A stretch of DNA of 64,000 nt from Scolanthus callimorphus. Taxonomy: Eukaryota; Cnidaria; Anthozoa; Actiniaria; Edwardsiidae. Position numbers and translations under genes: made by a program. Below, piece by piece: positions 36,011-48,560 of the stretch (position 1 is its first letter; every line of letters starts with the position of its first letter). The stretch lies in NCBI GenBank assembly GCA_033964015.1, contig CM066913.1, positions 8,922,953 through 8,986,952 of the forward strand, in the 5' to 3' direction. The notes under the pieces are model-generated. The model had not been told where the DNA came from and did not search any database. It was given only the letters and a program-made list of their open reading frames with translations.

Positions 36011-38738
36011 CTAGAATAGTTTTTCTCTCAAGTGAGTTTTACAGATGAAAGGGCGAGTCAAGTTACATTGTACATCCATCCATGGGCCACGCCATGTAGC
36101 TAGTGCACAGTCTTCTAAGTACTTAGCTCGGTTGGGCTCTCCTCTGCGCCAGTTTGTGAAGGTTAGCGGACTGCCATCGGACCATGAGAAATTTCCTGTT
36201 CCGGCCAAGTCGCTAAGACCAATCCAGTAGTTTCGTCTCATTTCTATGGACGTAATGTGATGTTACCAGTATTTAACACTTATTGGATGAGGTTGAGCAT
36301 GATAGATTTGGCAACGCCGAGGTTTATGTTATCTGCCGAAGCGAAGCTGAGGCGGATAACACTAACTCGAGGCGTTGACAAATCTCACTATCATGCGAAA
36401 ACCGAATTCAATAATTGTTTTATTATTCAGCAACCAGCAGTTCTTACCTCTAAGTGAAGTCGACGACGAGGCCTTGCTCGGCGAAACGGTTTTTGAACTT
36501 TAGCTTACATTTATTGGTATTTTCCTCTTCGTATTCAATTCAAATAACCATAGTTGAGGTTTAGATATCCTGAGCAATGATCTCTTGGCAAAAATCATAA
36601 CAGATTCAACGAGAATATTGGCAAAATTGGCTTTCGCTTCCGAAATGAAAACCAAGATGACGGCCAAACCTATTGGCTTGCGTTATGACGTCATTAGAGT
36701 GCATCAATCCTAATGTCTGTAGTATGACGTCACGCACTGCGTGCCAACACAATTTCGCTGCGTACTCTTAGCCAATCAGAATCGAGATAGTGGCATGGCT
36801 GAATAATAATAGGCCTTATCACGGTTTGCACTGTCATTTGCCGAGTAGGCTAGCCGTGCAAAACTCCGCACAGATACAGCATGGGCATAATGCGTATAGT
36901 CAAAACACAGCGAAAATATCGCACACATCGAAAAAATACTCAGTGTTAAATAAGTATGCCAAACATGTACTATATTTCACGTTCCTACGCTCTTTACAAA
37001 GCGAGCGACTGTAATAGGCCATGTTCGAATTACGCTCCAATGCCTTCAAAAACCGAACTGATGGGACCTACGATATGTTGGGCCCTATAACTTACTTTCT
37101 CAACCGGTACAATCTACGGTTCGCTTTCTAAGTACGTACTCGCAGTGTGTGGACCAAGTAAAGTCCGCAGAAATGTAAACTCCTATAGTATAAAGGAAAA
37201 TTTCGTGCAAGTAATACACTTAAAAACCCGCGTATAAGAACCTAGAATTTTAGCCTAAAACAGGTTCTTATTTGATTTAAAAATACAAGGAAACATGGGG
37301 TTCACATGGATAATTCTAGCGTAACAGGTTCTTAAAATCCAGGTTGTTATATGTGGGTTTTTACTGTATGGCTTATTCGGACTACTCTGCCAATAACGGC
37401 ACTTACCCATGGTCGTATAAGGCCATACCGCGTGATGTACAAAGTCCATTTCGCGTTGTGACGTTATGGATACCAGGTTACCACCGTTTGATTTACACGT
37501 CATTTCTGCCTTGCTCCAGTTCGCCCTTTTATTGTGAATATGGTACAGGGACGCATCAAACCGGTACCGGCCATTAGCTAAGGCTGTGAAAAAAGTACAT
37601 GCTCGTCAGATAGAAAAAAACATTCTTAGCACAATACCAATATATAGAATCCAAAATTGCTAGACAAAAAAATAAAATTGTATTACATCTAACTGAATGG
37701 GAAAAATTTATAAAAGCAATTGAGGAAGAGGGATAGGCAGACAGAATGTATTTTTTTTTTGTATGTATGTATATTTATAAAAAAAAAATCAAATAAAAAA
37801 AAAATTTGAAAAAAGGAAAGAACATTCTACTGCCGCCTGATACCTTGAGCGAAACAGGCTAGTATTGGCATTGTAGGAACGCCCTAACTATCTGAAATAG
37901 ACCATTTCAATCATGTGTGCGCGAGATGTCTCAGCTCCATCAAAATATGCGCGCATTGTTTGCTGGTCAATGTAGAAAAAGATTGAATGGTTCAATGGAA
38001 TTCTCGCTTGGTATCTACCCTTACAGTTGTAATCACGTTAGAGAGTGCGCATACCTTGCTTTCTCACATAACACGATTTCTGTCCAGTACCAAGTTCGGC
38101 ATTATTAACTGCCTGGAACAAAGAACAAACGAAACCAATGAAAGACTTCAATCAGGTACGGCTTGATCATTGTCCACATACTTAGTAGAATTATCGATAC
38201 AAATATCATAACCGCAAACTCGAAATTAGCCACCTATTAACAAAGTTAAGTATTCTCAAATCAATTGCATTCACTTCCTATAACCAGCTAATGGAAATGG
38301 ATTCTTTCACTATCTCAGTACTTCACTGACCAAAAACATTAAAGCGCGAACTGAGCTGAGACCGGAGTGAGGCAGTAAAAACGACAGATCACTTACGTAG
38401 ACAAGAAACTGTGAACTTACCATTAGTTCCAAGTACATTTGTCCAGGTCTTCTGACAAATCTGCGGGGTTGTGCAGCCCTACTCGACCGGTTCAGCTCGC
38501 ATGCGCTCAGGCCGTCATTTCGACGAAACACGTTGACAGAGAAACAATCTATCAGTTGTTGGCACCGCAACATGCAATCAGCATCACTGTTAGCAGTGAT
38601 GCGTTTAATCACGTGGCCCTCGAGTGAATAACCCGGATGTGTACTGAAAAACCCCGCCTTGCATTGCGCGTTGGTGTCCAGGAAGCCAATAAAAGTTGCG
38701 CACGCCCAGATGAAAACGACGACGACGTAGCTGTTCAT
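36011..38738 (-). CDS. Secreted PAN/apple plus C-type lectin domain protein
   Basis: Four exons, 38738-38421, 38112-38055, 37583-37407 and 36243-36011, join in phase to give 261 residues. Residues 1-25 are a signal peptide (MNSYVVVVFIWACATF, then GFLDTNAQ). Residues 26 to about 105 form a cysteine-rich PAN/apple-type module (CKAGFFSTHPGYSLEG, DCMLRCQQLIDCFSVNVF, ACELNRSS). From about 126 to 257 is a C-type lectin domain: GRYRFDAS, WSKAEMTCKSNGGNLVSI, WIGLSD, then GEPN at 219-222, WMD at 239-241 and FICK near the end. EPN is the calcium/mannose-type sugar-binding motif; the usual WND is WMD here. There is no membrane anchor, so the product should be secreted, probably for glycan recognition. 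No close named orthologue is recognised. The domain pair is typical of large invertebrate lectin families. Confidence 0.85.
36297..36399. repeat. Imperfect hairpin (short inverted repeat) in lectin gene intron 3
   Basis: The arms GATTTGGCAACGCC and GGCGTTGACAAATC face each other around a short spacer and extend outward through GCATGATAG and CTATCATGC. It lies just upstream of the last lectin exon. It looks like a remnant of a foldback-type mobile element. Confidence 0.5.
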
Positions 38739-38943
38739 ATTGGTGTTTTCCTGAAATATAATTACGCCCAGCAAGAAATACAATACCAATTTTATAGGCT
38801 GAGAATTTAAATGGCAGCGATTTCCATATTCGCGTTGGTGTCCAGGAAGCCAATAAAAGTTGCGCACGCCCAGATGAAAACGACGACGACGTACAATACC
38901 AATTTTATAGGCTGGGAATTTAAATGGCAGCGATTTCCATATT
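38660..38943 (-). repeat. Local duplication over the lectin gene signal-peptide exon
   Basis: The segment at about 38667-38729, which encodes most of the signal peptide, recurs at about 38832-38892. The adjoining segment at about 38780-38832 recurs at about 38893-38943 with a few changes. The outer copy lacks the start-codon stretch, so it is an upstream fragment and not a second usable first exon. Confidence 0.7.
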
Positions 38944-40294
38944 CTACCAAGCGATTATCTGCTTCGTACAAGTGTTGATATAATGATTATACGCGTCCGA
39001 TGTTAAAATGTAAAAAAAAAACATGAAATACAGAGTGAATCTACTTATTCTTCACTATTCAATTATAGGCGGCTTTTATGAAAAAGGCTATCATAAACTG
39101 AAGTCAGTTGACTAGTGGTATTGAAAATACAGATATACATAAAGATAACATTTTAAGTTGCATACCTGTGTTGGAAGTACTTGCTACCGTTTTGGATGTT
39201 TCTTTTCTAAATTCCAGCTAGTTATCATCTATTCATTCAAGTGTAGACCTCAGTAGAGTGGAGTATTTCATAATGGCAGACTTTCCCTTGCCATTAGTTT
39301 ACAAACAGAAGACTAACAGAGAAGTGAAAATTTCTATTATGTCAGATATGACTAAATCTCAATAAAAGTGACCAGTATAGCATCTCTGTGTGGTAATTAT
39401 GCCAGATTTGAAAATCAATAAAACTGTTCAGGTAGCATATGATCGATATAATATGTGGTCATTAAATAAGAAATGAGATCTCATTTCCGACTTATGCGTC
39501 TCTAGGTGAGCTTAATCACATGCACGGCACGCGAATAAGGAAATTACTCAACTCGGTTCGCCTTTGACACAAGAGCATGGCTTTAAAAGAGAGCCAGGTG
39601 GGCACAAAAGAACAGATCATAGTTTATACAAGAATCGGAGATCAAACAAACAGATAAAAGAAACGTTTCAGACGCCCCTCAAAATTGCATATCCTGAGAA
39701 CAACATCTTTTGTCATAAATCATTGTACACAAAAAGTACACAAGAAAAGCAAATACAATTTTAAGTGTTTACTGAGTTTAATGAAACCCATTTAGATGTT
39801 TACATTTGTTTTCTTTTAAGTAATGATTTTTAAACAAGAGTTTTAATGATGAAGAAAACTAAAGTGGTCCTTCGTGACGAACATGACCCAGTAATGAAAA
39901 AAATATCTAGAGATCGAATGCTTCTAGGTGTTCTAGTTTGACTTTTCTAATTTTCTAGAATTATTAGTGTAAAGTTATTATGTTCTTGTTTGTTCACACG
40001 CCGTTTTGCAGTGAATGACGCATATGCTTCCTCAAACCTGGCAATTAAAATAATTCTAGATTGATTTGGGCTAGCCATCGGCCATCGATAGCTAATTGTC
40101 CCGTAAAAAGATGAAAACATTATGACCTCACTATGCGCTTACTTATATGTCACTTCCAACGAATTGCTTCTAAAAAGTAGCCCTGTTTGGAAGATGACGT
40201 TCCAAATATAACACAGCAAATACTGCACGTGGTTGTCGTTGTGGACAAAAATGTCTCCATCACGCTACAAAAAAAAAAAAGACTATAACCATGT
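38944..40294. other. Intergenic, no feature seen
   Basis: Spacer between the lectin gene and the coiled-coil gene. It is AT-rich with short open frames only. I see no conserved motif, clear repeat or RNA gene. Confidence 0.5.
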
Positions 40295-41325
40295 TTAGGG
40301 AAAAGGTATGAAATCTTTGCGGTGCGGGGTATCGGTATCTTCTACTTCCAAGGCCTCGCCTTGCTTTTCTTCGTCGCCGGAGTTCGTATCCTCTTCGTCA
40401 TCGCTCGAGTTCTCTTCGGAATCGCCATGCATAGGCACGAGTGCAGCTTTGAGTTCGAGAAATCTTCGGTCTAACATCGGTGATAACATGGTTGGTGGTC
40501 GTAACAAAGTCGGGGATTCGTGGTGCGGTTCCTGTTGATGTTTCCTGTTGGAAAAAGCAGTGATGGCTCTTCTTGCCAAGCTGATGTCCCGCGCTGCTTT
40601 GGCAAACGTAACGTTGCGTCGTGATATAAAGGAAGAGAGTGAGACCTGGGGACTGGGAACCGACACATCCCGCGGGGACCTACTGTCCCTCGGGACGTCA
40701 CGTGATTTTCAACACCCTCATCTTGGAGTGGTATTGTTTTGCTTTGTGTTTCTTCTTTTCTGTTGTCGTCTTTCGAAAATTTATAATTTTGCAATTTGAC
40801 CCCGTGACGCGCAATATAATCTTGTCCATACTCTCTCTTAGACTTTAGCTTTGCATCAGTTCCTTCCTCCGGCTCAGTAACTTCAATAGTAGGCAACATA
40901 TTTTCACTCTCACTTTTGCTATTTTGTGCAGATTTTTTTCGATAGCGAGGTTCTTCTTTTCCACATTCTTCAGTGCAACTTTCTTCACAGTTTTGTTGTT
41001 CCAAAGTCGAGCCATTTCCTTGCATTTCAGGTGTCCCTCTATTACCAGAAAAACGTTGTGCCGCGATAGTTGCTTGAGCAGCATTTCGCAAAGTTAACTT
41101 CTTGGCTCTAACGCGACTCCTCGCTTCCCGCTGGGTTTCTTTCACTTCCAAGGAAAAATTGTTCTTCCAACGTCGCTGCTCTTCGTCAATTTCGCAAAGT
41201 TTCGTTTTCAAGACTTTCGCCTCGAATGTGTTTTTCTTCAGAATTGCTTCTCCGGTTTTACTTTGACAAATGTTGTTCACGCTGCTCATGGCTCTTTGCT
41301 TTTCAATCACTTGTTTACGATTCAT
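40295..41325 (-). CDS. Unrecognised charged coiled-coil protein, two exons
   Basis: I do not recognise the family. Reading straight through gives 284 residues, but the tail after about residue 165 looks non-coding. A GTATGG donor at 40831 and a TAG acceptor at 40680 join exon 41325-40832 to exon 40679-40295 in phase, giving 292 residues. The N-terminal two thirds is rich in Lys, Arg and Glu and predicted helical (EVKETQREARSRVRAKKLTL). The middle is Glu/Ser-rich. The second exon holds a basic stretch (ISRRNVTFAKAARDISLARR) and then an acidic stretch (SEENSSDDEEDTNSGDEEKQ), ending DFIPFP. There is no signal peptide or membrane segment, so a nuclear or cytosolic role is likely. The splice is inferred from phase and composition only, and a single-exon reading is the alternative. 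Confidence 0.55.
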
Positions 41326-42673
41326 TACGAAAAGAAGATTTATCTCTAAAACTGTATTGACTCCACAATTTTCCTAGATCAGCGGGCAGTAGAAAGGGAA
41401 ACTGCAATCTTAAGTTGTATCATAAGTTTAAAATTGTGTTCTATGACAGCTACTAACCAATGCAGTAGTCCTTACTTTGCTTTAACCAAGTGCGGAAGAA
41501 CATGGCAATTTATGGCTAATGAGATTGCATGTTGGGCGTTCACTTGAGTTTGTTTAGGAATTTAGAAGGTCTTAGAAGCTACAAAGAAGTCGCTAATAGA
41601 CTCATAAACACGCGGCAAAACAAACTTTTCGAGGCACCGTACACTAAATACCCTCAGGAGAGTCATTCAAACTTTAATTAACTGTTAGGCTTTGTGTACG
41701 TGACTGGGGAACACGTCAATAGCACAACTGACTAAAATGACTTTGTATCAAGATGGCGATAGCAATTCTTATGATCATAGTATTAGTAGAGAATACAAAC
41801 TCTACTAACTATGTAAAAATATTTGACATTCAGGCGAAATGATTGAGTTTTGTCGTTGCTGTTTTTTCAAATTTATTTCATTTTTTACTCGACCAAATTG
41901 TGATACTCTTCTAGAAGAACGTCTGAACGTCCTAGGTGTCATTTTCAAAGGTATCGATATAGTAATGGGTTTTTGTGGCAAGAAGCAAAACTCATTATAG
42001 GCAAAGTAACCATAGAAAGGCTATTTAAGATATCATGACACAACGTTTGCTTAACGATTACAACTTATTAAATGCAGCTAACAAACAAAAGTTTACATAA
42101 GGTTTACATGGAAACGAGATATGAAAAGAATCGTGAGACGGACAAGGCTGGTTATATTGCGTTAATCCTGAAACGTGCGTTAATCCAGAAACGTGCCTTA
42201 AAACTGCCGAGCGCAGACGACATACATTTCAGTTGTTAAGGTGGCTCAGCAGGGGTCATTATCTCATTAGGCATTATTTTTAGGAATTTTTATTACAAGG
42301 CAACATAAAGACGTTCTACAAGCGTTTTCCTCGTTTCTAGTTTCATTGCTTTTAAATCTTTGTACAAATAGTATTTTTCTATAAATGTTAGGATAAATCT
42401 CCCTGCAAGCATTTACCTAAAGATTCATTAAATGTAACTTGCTTTTGTTGTTAATACCTACAGTACAGTTTTAATTCGTTAAAACGTCTCTAACAAAGCT
42501 GCTGCTTTGGCAGGGTACATATCCATCAAAATATATATAAACTGTATGATTGTCTCTTGCGACTTGTTGCTAAACATTTCGATAATCTTTGGGGCTTGCT
42601 ATGCTCAAGAACATACAGCCAATCACTGTATACCACAGGAAACCCATGAAGGCTAAAGTAGTTAAACATATAC
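41326..42673. other. Intergenic, no feature seen
   Basis: Spacer between the coiled-coil gene start and the BABAM1 stop codon. It presumably holds the promoter of the first and the 3' UTR of the second. I see no specific motif or repeat. Confidence 0.5.
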
Positions 42674-45600
42674 CTAGCTCTCAGTGTCCTCTTTGGCTTG
42701 TAATTCATAGGACGTGTCTCTTTGTTTTGGCCTTTGTAACGGGTGTGCAAGTAGAGAGGCCATATGATCAAACAGTCGGCTGGTACTACGTGAAACCTCC
42801 AGCATATAACCAACTTCTTCTTCATCCAACTCACAGAAACAATCATATATTGCCTGTTGTGAGTGCAATATGAGACGCATTAATGAAGAGTACTGAATGT
42901 TTTAAAAACTTGTTTTCCATGTTCAACTTAGTTGTGGAATAACAACTATCAAAATATATCTCTAGGACTTTCTAAGATATTGGAGATTTTCCATTTTAAA
43001 AAAGTTTTTAGAAATTTCAAAATACTTCAAGCCATTTGGCTATGCCTTAGACAAGTACAGTTCACATGTGTTTAATAGGTGATTCCACTCTAGCCTGTGT
43101 GCAATGCTATGAATGCCTGTGCTCTTGCAGCAAATGCTGTAGTAAGGGAAAAGGAGATGTATGACATTCCTACATACCTAACAAGGCTTGAGCTCTCACA
43201 GAAGTAAAGTGATAAATGCTTGCTCATAGCAGTCCTTTCAGTTACCTCACATTTGTTGTTTTCTGAAGGCATCTCATGAACATACAGCACATCAAAAAAG
43301 AAATATGGAGACTGCAACATGGCGTGAAGCAACTAGAATTGAAAAACAAAACCTCATTATGATTACATCCAAATTGCAATCCTCTTGTTTCCTTGTTCAA
43401 TCTATGAAATGCCATGGAACTCCAGTTCTATCGACTTGGGCTAAAAGAGGCAAAAACAGGTGTTTATTATAGCAAAAGTGGTATGTGCAAATCTAAGCCT
43501 TAAATCCCCTGCTAGCAGGGGTCTTTTTCTTTTGTAACTGTTGCCTGACGAGCAGGAGGAACACTAGCCACTGCTCTGGGTCAAAAGCCCCTTTGTTTTG
43601 CTGCCGTCCACAACCTTGGATGATTTGCTTATCATTTCTTGAGCCTGCTATATGCGCAAGCATTGCTATTTAGGTTTTCTGCTGATGTTATTTGCTTTAG
43701 ACATTTCAGTAACTAAGAAACTACAATACAAGCTCTGTATGACAAAAATAGTCAGGTTCATGCCTTTTCAGTATTTGTGACTTCCCTTTCCTAAATGCTG
43801 GCTCCACCCCTGCTAGCCAAACTGAAAGGATGTGATTACCAAACTCCATTTGGTGTAATGTTCAGGGTTTGATACCCATGTACAGTACAGAATTTGTTCA
43901 CCCTGGGTGCTCTCTTACCTGGCGGCTTTTCTCAGTAAATACAGGCATACACTTTGATCTGCCATACAGAAGAATGACTCTCACAACATATGGTGGAGAT
44001 AGTACTGGGTCGTCCACAGTGGGTAATGATATACGGTTGGAACTGAAAACAATAATGGGAAAACCTCATTGGCTTAATGTATTATGAACAACTGTAAGAA
44101 TAAGATCAAAGGGGGCTTTGCAGGCCTTTGGGTTTAGGGAGTTATGGACCTGCAAAAATTCTAGGATCTGTTTGAAGGCCTGAATTTTTGATCTGTTCAT
44201 TTTTTTGGAGAGGAAGGGGTGAAATTACTTATCCATAAGTAGGGAGTTATTTTTTATTGCTGCAAATGCAAAGAAATAGCCATGCTCTATTATTATTATT
44301 ATTTAACATACTACAAACCCCTCATAAGAGGATTAAATGTAGGGGGTCAGAAGCTAGTAAGATGGGCTAGCTGGAAGCTGGCTCCTAAAGACCTTGGGGT
44401 CACCAGCGGCTTTCTTGAACAAGGTTTCAGGGAGTAAGTTCCAGTCACTGATTGTTCTTGGGTAGAATAAGAGACGGAAAGCTTCGGATTTACATGAGAT
44501 GGGCAAAAATGAGTGTATCTTAGTGTTTCTTGTTTGACATCGTGGTTTCCTTAACAGGTCACCAGGGTCGACAGCCACAAGACCATAAATGCTCTTGACA
44601 CAGTTATTCTGATTTGTAACGCTTGCAAATGACAATGGAAGACTAGTGTCCTTGTTCTCAGCCATTTGATCTCTAGTTCACACATTAAAATGGATGAACT
44701 GAGTGCTATTATTACCAGTACTTACATAGCATCAAAGAGTCTTTCCATGTGTAAAGTCAAGTCAAGAAAAAACTTTTTAACTTGCATGAATGAAGCATGG
44801 TATCTTAACAATAATTAGCATTTGGCTATGTTGCGAGAGGGAAATTTAGTTAAAGATAAAGGCCTTTTTTGTCTATTAAATTTCCCTTTGCATTCATATT
44901 GAGGGAATTTGGCTAGTAAATGTCCCTCAGAGAACAAAAGAAACCGAGCCAATCATGGTATTACAACAAGGGTGGATCCAGAATCTTCAGAAAGGGGGGG
45001 CCTAAAGTGAAAATAATGGAGGCCGAAATTTGAAACTTGCTCCAGCAAATACAGTAAATGTATCGGAAAATCTATCGAAAAGGGGGGGGGGGGGCCTAGA
45101 TCGGCCCCTGTACAAGAAGAATATTTGAGTGTAAGTTGCAAAGGATATCAAATGTGTCATCACTGTCCTGCTCATTAGGGTTGAGATGGTCCAGCACAGT
45201 ACAGATCATATCTGGGTTGCTCTCAAACTGCTGGTACTGAAAGTAAAGAAAGAAGATAAAAGTTCCAATATACATTTTTTAGTCAAACTGGTTTCTTGTC
45301 AGCCACATACTCAGAACCCATGGCCCACTTTCTGCTTCAATCAGTTGAATAGCATCAGACAGAACTTGACAAGATAAAGTCTGTCCAGCGGCATAGCCAC
45401 AAATATTTCTGAATTTCTGAATTTCTGGGGGGCTGGATAGTGAAAACATGGGACTAAAATGTTCAAATTTCCTTCAGCAAATACAGTAAATGTATGGAAA
45501 AATCTCCCAAGAAAGGGAGGCCCTGGCCCTGCCTGTCCCCCCACCCCTTCGGCTACGCCCCTGCTGTCATGCAATGTCAATTCAAGACTCCAACTAAAAA

Positions 45601-46528
45601 TGTTGACTTGGTAGCCAGCAGTTTGCACATGGTAATGTTGCTATGGTAATGACTTGATAAAAAGTTTATTTAAAGCTTACCCATGATGCATCATCTTCTA
45701 AAACTACCACACCAAATTCATGGATGGGATTCAGCATAGACTTGTTTTTCACAAACATCTTTGAGGCCTTCCTGACAAACTGATATGCTGTCCTAGAAAC
45801 ATCAAGTTCTGTCATGTTCTTAGCATTGTTGGTCTGATAAAAGGGTATATAAAGCACAAACTTAACTGAAAACGAGCTCCATATAGTGCTCAGCGATAGT
45901 TATAAGGATGCTTAGTGATAGTCACATGTATATGGAACATATATGCAGAACAGTGGCTGCAGGGGCAATATAAAATGACCTGGGATATCATTATTTCTAA
46001 TGCTAGAATTATTTTTAAAAAGTCCATTACCCATCAGAGTATCAACTTTCCACACCTTGTAAATACTTACAAGTCAGGGGCACTGCGGCAAGGGAAGGAC
46101 TTCTCATTCATTTCACATGATAAATCAATACACAAGATCTGTTAAAACAAGGATACATTTTAACAATAATACTTTCAGTTTCTGTAAAATGGAACTACCG
46201 GTACTGGACTTGGGTATAATTATACTGAAAGGCAAAAGTAAAAAAAAAGAACTCACAATTTTTTCCTGGCAGTTCACCCATGGCACAAGCCGTCTTTGAT
46301 TATCAGATGAAAGGGAATCATTTGAATGCAGTGATAAAGTGTCCCCTACACTTGGGCAAGGGCTGTCCTGCCCATCCCCTGTTTGTCTCTCATGTTTTGA
46401 GCTCTCTCTTTCTTTGGAGTCCACTCGATCTCTCTTGTTGGACAGTTTCTTAGGAGAATCTTTGAGTCTTGGCTACTGCTGTCTTCCCTAAGATCAATCA
46501 AGTCTCCTCGCAACTCTGAATCTGACAT
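42674..46528 (-). CDS. BABAM1: BRISC and BRCA1-A complex member 1 (MERIT40/NBA1)
   Basis: BABAM1 is the scaffold that holds together the BRCA1-A (nuclear, DNA damage) and BRISC (cytosolic, K63 deubiquitinating) complexes. Exons: 46528-46257, 46138-46071, 45833-45681, 45236-45114, 44042-43919, 43332-43246, 42853-42674. Diagnostic stretches: VNCQEKI then ILCIDLSCEM (VWA-like start), HEFGVVVLEDDASW, SPPYVVRVILLYGRSKC, LQSPYFFFDVLYVHEM and the C-terminal LLAHPLQRPKQRDTSYEL. These match the family in the right order. The N terminus, MSDSELRGDLIDLREDSSSQ, is acidic and low-complexity, as usual for the family. Reading needs one extra base near 46466 (an A run) to reach the RRLVPWVNC frame, and the phases after 46071 and around 45114/44042 do not match exactly. 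I treat these as small base losses or a missed microexon. The start is taken at the ATG directly after the acceptor. Confidence 0.85.
44288..44690 (-). mobile_element. 3' end of a LINE retrotransposon in a BABAM1 intron
   Basis: The minus strand encodes a remnant with the ending typical of many LINE reverse-transcriptase ORFs (FYPRTISDWNLLPETLFKKA). It is followed by a short hairpin (CCTCTTATGAGGGG) and an AAT microsatellite tail at about 44303-44288. The 5' part is missing, as in most LINE copies. It shares the strand of BABAM1. Confidence 0.75.
44968..45113. repeat. G-rich dispersed repeat beside a BABAM1 splice donor
   Basis: A short repeat with G runs at both ends and the core CAGCAAATACAGTAAATGTA, shared with 45395-45570. 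Its right edge touches the presumed donor of BABAM1 exon 45236-45114, so the donor context may have been changed by its insertion. Confidence 0.5.
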
Positions 46529-47175
46529 CTGAGGGTTTGAAATAATACGTTTTAGTAATTTTAACAATAATTATAACCTTACTAGCTGATGCCCATGAAA
46601 AATTCACAGAGGGTAAGGGGAGAATTTATTTTACTTTATAGTATTCTCTTAAAACAAACGGAAAAAAGAAGAAAAAAACCTAGTCACAACATGACATATG
46701 GAATAATATTTGCTTTGTGAAAATGTGTCATTTCCATTTAGCACACACCCTGCTAGGCAAAGCAGTGGTGCACATTTGTTCAGACTTGAATGAAAATTAT
46801 TCTCAGCTCAAAGCTTTTGTGGATTAGAATTATCCCTGCACATGTCTGTAAATAATCTGTAACCGAACTTATTTAGTTTCTGTGGGAGACTCAAACACAA
46901 CAGCTTGTCCCTCACTTTAGAAATCGCTTGAATTAGAACTTAGCTCAAGGTGAATCTTTTCCAACAAAAACATGCACTGGTGAGATTTCTTCTCACTTAG
47001 AAAATACTTGAATTACTTGAATTAGAACTCTCATCCACTTTATCATTTTTCGAATAAAAACAAATTTGCACACCTCTCAGATTGAGCTGTTTTTCCATGA
47101 AGGGTGGACAAAAGTCAGCTTTCCTTAGTATATTATATGTAAGATTAGCACACATGCTGGAAAGAATTTTTACAG

Positions 47176-47655
47176 CTCAAGCGTCCCCCTTTAGAGTGCA
47201 ATAATGCGTTGATTCTTGGAATATTGGATCCATTATTCGATTCAATAATGCATTTGGCTTGGGAAAACGTCTTTCGATTTGAACTCCGATTTCGGCTAGA
47301 TTACTTTCCTGAACCACGCTCCGACACTCTTAAGTCACTGCCTTTATGCTTCTTGGAATATCCCTGATAATACTGATCAACAATTTCTTCTCTAAATGAA
47401 TGAGGGAGAGATTTACCAGGCTCGTAAAGTCTACCAGGCCCGCCATATTGGTAACAAAACTTACAAACAAAAGGCTCCCTGTGTTTTTTTCCATATATGG
47501 AAGCGTCTTTGTAGTCTATCGTCCAATCAAAAAGCGAAAGCCCAGTTCAAATCGAAAGACGTTTTCCCAAGCTGAAAGTATTACTGAATCGAATAATGGA
47601 TCCAATATTCCAAGAATCAACTCATTATTGCGCTCTAGGGGGGTACGCTTGAGCG
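47176..47655. mobile_element. TIR element in the BABAM1 5' intron
   Basis: GTGCAATAATGCG, GGATCCATTATTCGATTCA and GGAAAACGTCTTTCGATTTG on the left recur inverted on the right, giving arms of over 100 bp in a 480-bp element. Non-coding. Confidence 0.65.
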
Positions 47656-47822
47656 TCTTTGGCAGTAAACCAGTTTAGTCAATAGATAGTAACACATTTA
47701 ATGGCAAACCTGAGCTACTAGTCAATATTTTGAAACTGAGTAAAATTTCTTAGTCACAAAGTGAATAATTCTGATCTGAATTCTGTAAGATCTATCCTTG
47801 AGTTCAGTTTGCTCAAAATTCT

Positions 47823-48116
47823 GAGGCCTAGTTCATACGTCGTATTTCGGACGAATTTAATTCAGACGAATTTAATTATCGCAATTAAATTTGTCTGAAA
47901 TGCGACGTATAAAACGAACCTAAAAAGGTCGAAAATTAAATTCGTCCAAGACGTTGTATACGTCAACCCGGACGTATACAACACACAACGTCTGAAGTAT
48001 GTCTTCGTTTTATTTTATTCGTCGTATAAAACGAACCACATTTTATACGTCGCACAGACGAATTTAATTGATCAATTAAATTCGTCTAATTAAATGCGAC
48101 ATATAAACTAGGCCTA
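47823..48116. mobile_element. TIR element in the BABAM1 5' intron
   Basis: The ends AGGCCTAGTTCATACGTCG and CGACATATAAACTAGGCCT face each other. The interior repeats GACGAATTTAATT in both orientations. About 290 bp, close to the divergent promoter. Confidence 0.6.
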
Positions 48117-48505
48117 AGACTTTGCTGGAGAAATGCCTTTGACATGTGAACAAACTGCAGATAGTGCGAATTGCATCCTGCTAATTGTGAGACATCTAAA
48201 CTGTGCTGAAACGGAGAGTATATGCGCATTCCGAGTGAAACTAAGACATATTCTTTGTTTTCCTGCCCCTGTGTGTACGCACCATGAAAATTTCCTCAGC
48301 CTGCTGTTCAGAATCGCTGATTCGGTATTAAGAAGAGATCTGTCGAGAATCAGAAAGCTATTCTACCTATAATATTGCGAATCACATTCTAATTATTAGC
48401 AGTTGAGCTGTGGGCATTCTTTATAGAGTTTATAGATTTCAATAAATGTTGCTCACCCTTTTAGACTGTAAAATTCCATGAAAACAAGCATAAAATCTCA
48501 CTTAC

Positions 48506-48560
48506 ACACGGGCGCCATTTTGTTTAATTGAAGCCCGCGAAAATTACTGACAGCGGCTTC
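48506..48560 (-). other. BABAM1: Probable 5' untranslated exon of BABAM1
   Basis: On the minus strand a short segment with an ATG (ATGGCGCCCGTGT) ends exactly at a GTAAGT donor at 48505-48500. It faces the VCP start and lies upstream of BABAM1 in the same orientation. The ATG does not join in frame to the BABAM1 coding exon, so I read it as a leader exon. Its upstream end is not determined. Confidence 0.4.

Noticed and set aside
45341..45628. Minus-strand 95-codon frame in a BABAM1 intron
   Set aside because: It lies over a G/C-rich dispersed repeat also seen at 44968-45113 and has no protein-like pattern.
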